NCBI GenBank assembly: GCA_902570265.1
Contig: CACFXF010000002.1
Location: 1-64,000, forward strand
DNA from: an uncultured Alphaproteobacteria bacterium
GTDB taxonomy: Bacteria > Pseudomonadota > Alphaproteobacteria > Rhodobacterales > Rhodobacteraceae
Length of the DNA stretch: 64,000 nucleotides
Reading direction: 5' to 3'
The position numbers and the translations under genes are program-made. Every line of letters starts with the position of its first letter. Within the stretch, counting starts at the first letter, position 1. This document shows positions 57,015-64,000 of this stretch, in pieces. The notes beneath the pieces were generated by a model, which was given only the letters and a program-made list of their open reading frames with translations, was not told where the DNA came from and ran no database searches.

Positions 57015-57665
57015 ATGCCTGAAGTAATATTTCAAGGTCCTGATGGTCGTTTAGAAGGTAGGTTTCATCCACAAAGAAATCTTGATTCACCAATTGCAAT
57101 AATTTTGCACCCACATCCTGAATATAGTGGTACAATGAATAATAAAGTAGTTTATAACCTTCATTACTTGTTTTATGATATGGGGTTTTCATGTCTAAGG
57201 TTTAATTTTAGGGGAGTAGGTAAAAGTGAGGGCACTTATGACCAAGGCGTTGGTGAATTAGCAGATGCCACATCAGCTTTAGATTTTTTGCAATCAAATG
57301 TTCCCAATGCAAGAGCATGTTGGGTTGTTGGGTTTTCTTTTGGTGCTTGGATAGGTATGCAGATTTTAATGAGAAGACCAGAAGTAACCGGTTTCATAGC
57401 TGTATCTCCCCCTGCTAATACCTATGATTTCTCATTCTTAGCACCTTGCCCTTCATCTGGGTTAATTATAAATGGTGAAAATGATAGAGTTGTCCCAAGT
57501 ATAAAAGTAAGTGAACTAGTAGATAAATTACAACATCAAAAAGGAATTACCATTTCTCACGAAATAATTAAGAAAGCTAATCATTTTTTTGATCCAGGTA
57601 TGGAAGAAATGTTAAATTTAACAAAAACTTACGTTCAAAGAAGATTATTAGAGAATACTCGCTAA
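57015..57665 (+). CDS. Alpha/beta hydrolase
   Basis: Small alpha/beta-hydrolase-fold protein of 216 residues. The oxyanion-hole region is LHPHPEYSGTMNNKVVY, the nucleophile elbow GFSFGAWIG holds the catalytic serine, and the acid and histidine are likely in NGENDRVV and KKANHFFD. It resembles the small predicted hydrolases often placed next to iscR/suf in alphaproteobacteria. The start ATG has GGAG upstream. tyrS follows after 4 bases. The substrate is unknown. Confidence 0.85.
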   Translation: MPEVIFQGPDGRLEGRFHPQRNLDSPIAIILHPHPEYSGTMNNKVVYNLHYLFYDMGFSCLRFNFRGVGKSEGTYDQGVGELADATSALDFLQSNVPNARACWVVGFSFGAWIGMQILMRRPEVTGFIAVSPPANTYDFSFLAPCPSSGLIINGENDRVVPSIKVSELVDKLQHQKGITISHEIIKKANHFFDPGMEEMLNLTKTYVQRRLLENTR

Positions 57666-57669
57666 TTGC

Positions 57670-58926
57670 ATGCAACCACAAAACATTAAATCGCATTTCC
57701 TATCTACTTTATTTTCACGTGGGTTCATCCATGACTGTACAGATTTAGAGGGACTAGATAGAGCACTAAAAGATAATAAAAGATTAACAGCTTATGTTGG
57801 CTATGATGCGACAGCTGAATCTCTTCATGTAGGTCACCTAGTTAATATAATGATGCTGAGATGGTTTCAAAAATTTGGTGGAATTCCAATTACTTTAATA
57901 GGAGGTGGAACGACAAGAGTAGGTGATCCATCATTTAGATCAGAAGAAAGACCTTTATTGGATTTAGATGAAATAAAAAAGAACATTTTATCATTGAAAA
58001 CAATCTTTAAAAACTACTTAAATTATGACAATGAAAATAATAAAGCAATAATGTTAGATAATTCTGAATGGTTGCCCAAACTCAATTATCTCGATTTTTT
58101 AAGAGATTATGGAAAATTTTTCTCTATAAATAGAATGCTTTCATTTGAATCAGTTAAAGTAAGATTAGAAAGAGAGCAATCTTTAAGTTTTTTAGAATTT
58201 AATTATATGCTATTACAGTCCTATGATTTTTTTATACTTAATAAAAAATACAATTGTACGATTCAATTTGGAGGATCTGATCAATGGGGAAATATAGTAT
58301 CAGGAATTGAATTAATCCGAAAATTAAAAAATAAGAAATCTTTTGGTCTTACTACCCCTCTGATTACAACATCAGACGGTAAAAAAATGGGAAAATCTCA
58401 AGGTAAAGCTGTATGGCTAAAATCAGAATTACTTTCTCCATATGAATTTTGGCAATTTTGGCGGAATACCTCAGACTCCGATGTTGAAAAATTTTTACTT
58501 TTATATACTGAAATCCCCTCTGCTGATTGTAAAAAATATGGAAGTTTGAAAGGTTCTAAAATTAATGATGCAAAAATTTTATTAGCAAATAAAGTTACAG
58601 AGTTATGCCATGGAAAAGAAGCTTCTGAACTAGCAAGTAAAACAGCAACTAATGTATTTAGATATGGTGAAGCAGATGAGAATTTACCTACAAAATTAAT
58701 CTCAAAAAAAGATTTAGAACCTGATATTGGAATTGTTCAACTCTATATAATATCAGGACTTGTAAAAAGTGGGAAAGAGGCGAAGAGATTAATTAAAGAA
58801 AATGGAGCGAGATTAAACGATGAAATTGTTAAATCTCCTGATTTAAGACTTAACCCAAAGAATTTTAATAATTTTGTTAAGCTTTCTTTGGGTAAAAAAA
58901 ATCATTTACTTGTTAAGATTAAATAA
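57670..58926 (+). CDS. tyrS: Tyrosyl-tRNA synthetase
   Basis: Class I synthetase that charges tRNA-Tyr. The HIGH-like motif is in VGYDATAESLHVGHLVN, the tyrosine-binding region in QFGGSDQWGNIVSGIELIRK, and the KMSKS motif appears as KKMGKSQGK. The C-terminal S4-like RNA-binding domain has SGLVKSGKEAKRLIKENGARLNDE. The length is 418 residues. It converges on the exported cyclophilin gene with 21 bases between stops. Confidence 0.96.
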   Translation: MQPQNIKSHFLSTLFSRGFIHDCTDLEGLDRALKDNKRLTAYVGYDATAESLHVGHLVNIMMLRWFQKFGGIPITLIGGGTTRVGDPSFRSEERPLLDLDEIKKNILSLKTIFKNYLNYDNENNKAIMLDNSEWLPKLNYLDFLRDYGKFFSINRMLSFESVKVRLEREQSLSFLEFNYMLLQSYDFFILNKKYNCTIQFGGSDQWGNIVSGIELIRKLKNKKSFGLTTPLITTSDGKKMGKSQGKAVWLKSELLSPYEFWQFWRNTSDSDVEKFLLLYTEIPSADCKKYGSLKGSKINDAKILLANKVTELCHGKEASELASKTATNVFRYGEADENLPTKLISKKDLEPDIGIVQLYIISGLVKSGKEAKRLIKENGARLNDEIVKSPDLRLNPKNFNNFVKLSLGKKNHLLVKIK

Positions 58927-58947
58927 ATTTAATTACTTTTTTAAAAA

Positions 58948-59514
58948 CTACTTATTTTTAATTAGTACTTCTCTCATGTAATCTGGGTTTTTTTCTATCA
59001 TTCCATTCTTATCAGGATCACCTTTTTTTATTTTATCTACTACATCCATACCTGAGATTACTTTGCCAAAAACCGTATAATTACCATTTAGAAAGTGACC
59101 ATCAGCTAACATAATAAAAAATTGACTATTTGCTGAGTTAGGGTTTTGTGCTCTAGCCATCCCTACGATACCTCTATCAAAAGGAATATCACTAAACTCA
59201 GATTTAAGATCATCTAAATCAGATCCACCTCTTCCTACCATCTCAGGAGAAACCCCTAAAAATATATTTCCAAATTTTACATCACCAGTTTGTGCCATAA
59301 AACCTTCAATAACCCTATGAAAGACAACCCCATCATATTTTTTATTATTAACTAGATGTATAATCTGTTTAACATGATTAGGTGAAATATTTTCCATTAG
59401 TTCTATTTCAATTGTTCCTTCAATCCCTCCAGATACTTCTATTAGCATAAGTGTCTTTGCGGTAAGAAAAGAGTAACATGAAAAAAATAAAATTAAAGAA
59501 ATTAAGTATTTCAA
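58948..59514 (-). CDS. Peptidyl-prolyl isomerase, cyclophilin type, exported
   Basis: Cyclophilin isomerase with a signal peptide (YLISLILFFSCYSFLTAK), so probably periplasmic. The cyclophilin core has VVFHRVIEGFMAQTGDVKFG, GMARAQNPNSANSQFFIML and FLNGNYTVFGKVISGMDVVD. It has 188 residues. The start is TTG at 59514, with a strong GGAG sequence just upstream. It lies 21 bases after a second, unsignalled cyclophilin. Confidence 0.93.
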   Translation of the reverse strand: MKYLISLILFFSCYSFLTAKTLMLIEVSGGIEGTIEIELMENISPNHVKQIIHLVNNKKYDGVVFHRVIEGFMAQTGDVKFGNIFLGVSPEMVGRGGSDLDDLKSEFSDIPFDRGIVGMARAQNPNSANSQFFIMLADGHFLNGNYTVFGKVISGMDVVDKIKKGDPDKNGMIEKNPDYMREVLIKNK

Positions 59515-59535
59515 AATTATTCTCCTTTATTCAAA

Positions 59536-60051
59536 TTAAAATTTAATATGAGCAGAAATTATTTCGTCGGGATCATCTACAGAACCATTTAAATTCGCAT
59601 CACCTTTTTTAATTTTATGTACATTTTTCATTCCTCTAGTAACTTTTCCAAAAACTGTATAATTGTTATTAAGAAAATGGCCCTCATCAAGCATTATAAA
59701 AAATTGACTATTTGCAGAATTAAGATCTTGGGACCTAGCCATACCCAAAACTCCTGCATCAAATGGGATATCACTGAATTCCTGATTTAAGTTTAATTTA
59801 CTAGACCCACCCATCCCACAATGATCTTTTGAAAATTTTTTTAATTTATTACCATACTGTACATCTCCAGTTTGAGCCATAAAACCGTCGATTACACGAT
59901 GAAATACTACATTATCGTAGGATTTCTCTTCCACTAACTCAATAATCCTTTTCACATGATTAGGAGCTATTTCTTGAAATAGTCTACAAACTACTTTTCC
60001 GTATTTTAAGTTTAAGTGTAAAGTTGGACCTTTAGGCAGTTTTTTTGTCAT
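59536..60051 (-). CDS. Peptidyl-prolyl isomerase, cyclophilin type, cytoplasmic
   Basis: Cyclophilin with no signal peptide. Motifs are VVFHRVIDGFMAQTGDVQYG, GMARSQDLNSANSQFFIML and FLNNNYTVFGKVTRGMKNVH. The 171-residue protein is clearly a paralogue of its downstream neighbour, with near-identical core motifs, so the pair likely arose by duplication. It lies 10 bases after coaD. The coaD-cyclophilin-cyclophilin order is known in alphaproteobacteria. Confidence 0.94.
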   Translation of the reverse strand: MTKKLPKGPTLHLNLKYGKVVCRLFQEIAPNHVKRIIELVEEKSYDNVVFHRVIDGFMAQTGDVQYGNKLKKFSKDHCGMGGSSKLNLNQEFSDIPFDAGVLGMARSQDLNSANSQFFIMLDEGHFLNNNYTVFGKVTRGMKNVHKIKKGDANLNGSVDDPDEIISAHIKF

Positions 60052-60061
60052 TTTTAACCTA

Positions 60062-60562
60062 TTATTTTTTTTTTGATTTAATATTAATTAACCTTTTATA
60101 TACCGAATTTGGTACAAATTTCTTTGTATTACCACCCAATCTTGCAATTTCTTTAACAAGTTTTGATGCTATCGGTTGATAAGAATTATCAGCCATTAAA
60201 AAAACAGTTTCTATTTCATTTGAAAGTACCCTATTCATTCCAACCATTTGAAATTCATATTCAAAATCTGAAACAGCTCGTAAACCTCTAATAATAATAT
60301 TAGCATTAACATCTTTTGCACATTCAATTAGTAAGTTTTCAAAAGGATGAGTAATAATTTGGATTTTGAATTCGTTTTCTATTAATTCAATTTCCTCATT
60401 AATCATATTTACTCTTTCTTGCAAACTGAACATTGGTGATTTAGAATTATTTACTGCAACACCAATTACTAATTTATCCACAAGATATGATGCTCTTCTA
60501 ATGATATCTACGTGCCCCAATGTAAGTGGGTCAAATGTTCCAGGGTATAATCCAATTCTCAT
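60062..60562 (-). CDS. coaD: Phosphopantetheine adenylyltransferase
   Basis: Penultimate enzyme of coenzyme A synthesis. The nucleotidyltransferase motif is YPGTFDPLTLGHVDIIRRA, with substrate-binding NIIIRGLRAVSDFEYEFQM and the C-terminal IASKLVKEIARLGG, equivalent to the ISSTxxR/K motif. The length of 166 residues is normal. It lies 31 bases after uvrA on the minus strand. Confidence 0.96.
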   Translation of the reverse strand: MRIGLYPGTFDPLTLGHVDIIRRASYLVDKLVIGVAVNNSKSPMFSLQERVNMINEEIELIENEFKIQIITHPFENLLIECAKDVNANIIIRGLRAVSDFEYEFQMVGMNRVLSNEIETVFLMADNSYQPIASKLVKEIARLGGNTKKFVPNSVYKRLINIKSKKK

Positions 60563-60593
60563 TTAAAATCTCATATAAAATTAAATATCAATA

Positions 60594-63455
60594 TCAGCCG
60601 ATTGGAAAATTATCAAATAAAATTGTTTTCAGATAAGAACCAGTGTAACTTTCTTTAATATTAGAAACTTCTTCGGGTGTTCCCACAGCTAAAATTTGAC
60701 CTCCTAAATCACCACCCTCAGGACCAATATCAATTATATGGTCAGCAGTTTTAATAACATCTAGATTATGTTCTATCACAATTACAGTATTCCCCTGATC
60801 AACTAGCATATGTAATACTTTTAGTAAATTATTTACATCTTCAAAATGTAACCCTGTTGTAGGCTCATCTAAGATGTATAATGTTTTACCAGTAGATCTT
60901 CTAGAAAGTTCCTTTGACAATTTTACTCTTTGAGCCTCACCACCCGATAAAGTCGTCGCTTGTTGACCAACTTTTATGTATCCCAAACCGACCTGAATAA
61001 GTGTTTTCATCTTATCTTTAATGGAAGGAACTGCTGAAAAAAAATCAAAAGCTTCATCTACAGTTAAATTTAACACATCAGAAATATTTTTTCCTTTAAA
61101 TTTAATTTCTAAAGTTTCTCTATTGTACCTTTTCCCTTTACAACTCTCACAAGTTACATAAACATCTGGCAAGAAGTGCATTTCAATCTTTATCAAACCA
61201 TCGCCTTTGCATGCTTCACATCTTCCACCTTTTACATTGAAAGAAAATCTACCAGGAGAATAGCCTCTAGCCCTAGATTCTGGCAAACCTGCAAACCATT
61301 CTCTAATTGGCGAAAATGCACCTGTGTAAGTAGCTGGATTAGATCTTGGAGTTCTTCCAATTGGTGATTGATCAATATCAATTACCTTATCTAAATACTC
61401 TATACCATTGATTTTATTATGTTTTGCTGGATTATTTCTTGCTGAATTAAGTATAGAGCTTACCGATTTAAACATGGTTTCAATTACTAGAGTAGATTTC
61501 CCCCCCCCCGAAACACCTGTTACACAAGTAAAGGTTCCTAAAGGAAAAGAAGTAGTTATGTTTTTTAAATTGTTCCCTGAAGCTTCTACAACTTCGAGTA
61601 ATAATCCATTCCCTTTTCTTCTATCTTTAGGAATATCTATTTTTTTTTCACCTGATAAATATTTTCCAGTAATTGACAATTTTGATTTGCTAATATCATT
61701 ATAATCACCTTCAGCTATGACTAAACCTCCATTCACACCAGCGCCTGGACCTATATCAACTATATGATCGGCTTCCAACATAGCTTCATAATCATGTTCA
61801 ACTACTATTATGGTATTACCTTGATCTCTTAAATTTTTTAATGTTTTCAAGAGTTTCTCGTTATCCCTTTGATGTAAACCAATTGATGGTTCATCTAACA
61901 CATATAATACACCTGTTAATCCAGAACCTATTTGGCTAGCTAGTCTAATTCTTTGACTCTCACCACCTGAGAGTGTCCCTGATTTTCTGTTAAGAGTTAA
62001 ATAATCTAAACCAACATTTTTTAAAAATTGTAATCTTTCTTTAATTTCTTTTATTATTGACTCTGCAATTTTATTTTGTTGATCACTTAATTTTTTATTA
62101 ATATTTTGGAAACTTAAGTTCAAATCTTTTATTGAAAATTCAACCATTTCACCAATATGAAGTCCATCAATTTTAACCGCTAATGCTTCAGAATTTAACC
62201 GATATCCGTTACAGGATGCACATTCCCTTTCATTTTTGTATCGTTCAAATTCATCCCTAATCCAACTACTAGTATTTTCACGACTACGTCTTTCTAAATT
62301 AGGAATGATCCCCTCAAAAGGTCTGTTAAGTTCATAAATCCTTCCATTGTCATCATATCTAAATTTAATTTTTTTTCCTTTCGAACCATAAAAAAACAAA
62401 TTTTTAATTTCTTGATCTAATTCCACCCAAGGAGTATTTAAGGAAAAATTATATGCCTTTGATAATGATATTAAAGTTTGTTTTAAGTAAGGGGAAAAAT
62501 TTTTTGACCAAGGTAGCAAAGCACCCTTTGATAAACTCAAAGAAGTATTGGGGACAATAAGACATTCATCAAAGAAACTCTCAATGCCTAACCCATCGCA
62601 CTGTTTACAAGCTCCAGTGGGTGCATTAAATGAAAACAACCTAGGTTCTACTTCAGCAATTGTGAAACCGGAAACGGGGCATGAAAAATTCTCCGAAAAA
62701 ACGATCCTCTTATTTTTTTCTTTTTCAATGTTTGATAAAATTTCTACATAGGCAATACCATCTGATAAATCTAATGCGGTTCTCATACTATCAGATAACC
62801 TTGTCTCTATGCCTTTCTTTATAATCAAACGATCTACAACAACCTCAATATTATGTCGAATTTTTTTATCTAATGAAGGCAAATCGTCTAATTCATATGC
62901 TATTTCATCAATCTTTACTCTTTGAAATCCTTTTTTTTGCAATTCATTTAATTCTTTTTTATATTCACCTTTTCTATCGCGAACGATAGGAGCCAAAATA
63001 AATATTTTTTCATTTTCATTAAGTTTCATAATTTGATCTACCATATCAGAGGGCTGTTGTGCTTTAATTGGAAGCCCTGTGGTAGGACTATAAGGCACAC
63101 CTACTCTTGCATATAGCAATCGAAGATAATCATAAATTTCTGTAACTGTTCCAACCGTTGATCGTGGATTTTTACTTGTGGTTTTCTGCTCAATGGCTAT
63201 TGCAGGTGATAATCCTGTTATTTGATCAACATCAGGTTTATGCATTGTGTCTAAAAATTGCCGTGCATAAGCACTTAAACTTTCTACATATCGTCTCTGA
63301 CCTTCAGCATAGATTGTATCAAAAGCAAGGCTAGATTTACCTGACCCAGACAATCCAGTAATTATTATGAATTGGTTTCTTGGCAAGGAAATATTGATTG
63401 ATTTAAGATTATGCTCTCTAGCACCTCTAATAATAATGTTTGGTTGATCAATCAT
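60594..63455 (-). CDS. uvrA: Excinuclease ABC subunit A
   Basis: DNA damage recognition ATPase of nucleotide excision repair. It has two ABC modules. The first Walker A is [10 protein letters not shown] and its signature motif [17 protein letters not shown]. The second Walker A reads [10 protein letters not shown], where GVSGSGKST is usual, and its signature is [16 protein letters not shown]. Zinc-finger cysteine pairs are [21 protein letters not shown] and [16 protein letters not shown]. The length of 953 residues is normal. The second Walker A is encoded by a ten-base G tract. It is divergent from ssb, a common alphaproteobacterial pairing. Confidence 0.97.
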   Translation of the reverse strand: MIDQPNIIIRGAREHNLKSINISLPRNQFIIITGLSGSGKSSLAFDTIYAEGQRRYVESLSAYARQFLDTMHKPDVDQITGLSPAIAIEQKTTSKNPRSTVGTVTEIYDYLRLLYARVGVPYSPTTGLPIKAQQPSDMVDQIMKLNENEKIFILAPIVRDRKGEYKKELNELQKKGFQRVKIDEIAYELDDLPSLDKKIRHNIEVVVDRLIIKKGIETRLSDSMRTALDLSDGIAYVEILSNIEKEKNKRIVFSENFSCPVSGFTIAEVEPRLFSFNAPTGACKQCDGLGIESFFDECLIVPNTSLSLSKGALLPWSKNFSPYLKQTLISLSKAYNFSLNTPWVELDQEIKNLFFYGSKGKKIKFRYDDNGRIYELNRPFEGIIPNLERRSRENTSSWIRDEFERYKNERECASCNGYRLNSEALAVKIDGLHIGEMVEFSIKDLNLSFQNINKKLSDQQNKIAESIIKEIKERLQFLKNVGLDYLTLNRKSGTLSGGESQRIRLASQIGSGLTGVLYVLDEPSIGLHQRDNEKLLKTLKNLRDQGNTIIVVEHDYEAMLEADHIVDIGPGAGVNGGLVIAEGDYNDISKSKLSITGKYLSGEKKIDIPKDRRKGNGLLLEVVEASGNNLKNITTSFPLGTFTCVTGVSGGGKSTLVIETMFKSVSSILNSARNNPAKHNKINGIEYLDKVIDIDQSPIGRTPRSNPATYTGAFSPIREWFAGLPESRARGYSPGRFSFNVKGGRCEACKGDGLIKIEMHFLPDVYVTCESCKGKRYNRETLEIKFKGKNISDVLNLTVDEAFDFFSAVPSIKDKMKTLIQVGLGYIKVGQQATTLSGGEAQRVKLSKELSRRSTGKTLYILDEPTTGLHFEDVNNLLKVLHMLVDQGNTVIVIEHNLDVIKTADHIIDIGPEGGDLGGQILAVGTPEEVSNIKESYTGSYLKTILFDNFPIG
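61500..61509. repeat. Ten-base C/G homopolymer inside uvrA
   Basis: Ten consecutive C on the plus strand (G on the coding strand) encode the GGG GGG GGG codons of the second UvrA Walker A motif, GVSGGGKST. Runs of this length are very unusual in this AT-rich DNA, where glycine is mostly GGA or GGT. A one-base slip would shift the frame and destroy uvrA, so the tract could be mutable or the result of a sequence error. Confidence 0.9.
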
Positions 63456-63610
63456 GGCAAGAGCCTTTTATTTAAAAAATTTATCAGGAATTCATTATAG
63501 TAGTTACATATTCATAAATAAAAAATATTAAACATGTAATTTTAAAATTTAAGGTTTAATTATTACAAAAAAAAAACTATTCTTTTTTTACTTTTTATTT
63601 GGAGGATTAA

Positions 63611-64000
63611 ATGGCAGGAAGTGTAAACAAAGTTATAATAATGGGAAATTTAGGAAAAGACCCGGAAATACGAAACTTTCCTAATGGAGGAAAAGTATGC
63701 AATTTTTCTGTTGCAACTTCAGAAACTTGGAGAGATAGAAATTCTGGAGAAAAGCAAGAAAGAACACAATGGCATAATATCTCAATTTTATCAGAACCTT
63801 TAGTAAATATAGCAGAGCGATTTCTAAAAAAAGGTTCCAAGGTTTATCTTGAAGGACAACTTGAAACCAGAAAGTGGCAAGACAATTCTGGCGCAGATAG
63901 GTACAGCACTGAGATTGTGCTTAGACCATACAAAGGTGAGATAACTCTTATAGATAATAAGGCAGATAATAATTTCATTAATGAAACTAGTACCGAAACA
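63611..64000 (+). CDS. ssb: Single-stranded DNA-binding protein, 3' end outside window
   Basis: Protects single-stranded DNA in replication and repair. Only the first 130 codons are in the window and the frame is open at the edge. The start [21 protein letters not shown] and the OB-fold segments [45 protein letters not shown] and the YSTEIVL segment are clear. GGAGG lies just before the ATG. It is divergent from uvrA across 155 AT-rich bases; no LexA box is visible between them. Confidence 0.96.
   Translation, partial: MAGSVNKVIIMGNLGKDPEIRNFPNGGKVCNFSVATSETWRDRNSGEKQERTQWHNISILSEPLVNIAERFLKKGSKVYLEGQLETRKWQDNSGADRYSTEIVLRPYKGEITLIDNKADNNFINETSTET

Noticed and set aside
58948-60051. Tandem cyclophilin genes as a recent duplication of special interest
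   Set aside because: The paired exported and cytoplasmic cyclophilins beside coaD are a known alphaproteobacterial arrangement, and outside the core motifs they differ a lot.
63456-63610. Search for a LexA box between uvrA and ssb
   Set aside because: No GTTC-N7-GTTC or GAAC-N7-GAAC spacing is present in these 155 bases.

Overview
The window is a gene-dense, strongly AT-rich stretch of a bacterial chromosome with no mobile element, phage, CRISPR array or rRNA visible. Gene content and order point to a streamlined, probably marine, alphaproteobacterium. Pointers are an NDUFA12-type complex I protein beside an MCE/MlaD gene, an alphaproteobacterial LexA box (GAAC-N7-GAAC, the reverse complement of GTTC-N7-GTTC), a metal-site-modified HemB, the tRNA-Leu/tig/clpP/clpX order, the trpGDC-moaC-moeA-lexA-gltX-gltA-lpx order, and an iscR-led SUF cluster. 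Genes often overlap or lie a few bases apart, and convergent genes nearly touch. No stretch over 300 bases lacks a gene. I cannot assign the lineage below class from sequence alone.

Layout: 1-5.9 kb (+) has RNase E, a DsbA-like oxidoreductase, accB-accC and aat. 5.9-10.2 kb (-) has mlaD, the NDUFA12 protein, clpX, clpP, tig and tRNA-Leu(UAG). 10.4-12.2 kb (+) is glnB-glnA (nitrogen assimilation), facing a DUF3445/HODM-like gene. 13.3-26.5 kb (+) runs parE, ppiD, trpE, trpG-trpD-trpC, moaC-moeA, lexA, gltX, gltA. 26.5-39.6 kb (-) is an envelope and translation block, read in transcription order rpsB, tsf, pyrH, frr, cdsA, dxr, rseP, bamA, skp, fabZ, lpxA, lpxI, lpxB. 39.8-40.7 kb (+) has a DUF502 membrane protein followed by a structured, terminator-ended region that may be a small RNA. 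Then come mfd (-), hemB and a SYLF lipoprotein (+), a beta-hydroxyacid dehydrogenase (-) and a penicillin-acylase-family hydrolase (+). 49.4-56.9 kb (-) is iscR, a cysteine desulfurase, sufB, sufC, sufD, two membrane proteins and sufS. 57.0-58.9 kb (+) is an alpha/beta hydrolase and tyrS. 58.9-63.5 kb (-) is two cyclophilins, coaD and uvrA, and ssb (+) runs off the right edge.

I found no evident new multi-gene defence or metabolic system: nearly everything is conserved housekeeping. The points most worth a second look are finer. Two genes (aat and pyrH) have conserved N-termini that extend upstream of every in-frame ATG/GTG/TTG and seem to need an ATT start behind a Shine-Dalgarno sequence. 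A potential pseudoknot sits in the rpsB leader. A chain of four hairpins ending in a terminator lies between the DUF502 gene and mfd. A ten-base G tract falls in the second Walker A motif of uvrA. An unlisted 41-residue membrane ORF lies between trpE and trpG. Several genes usually found in these blocks (uppS, lpxD, comEC) are absent from their expected places.
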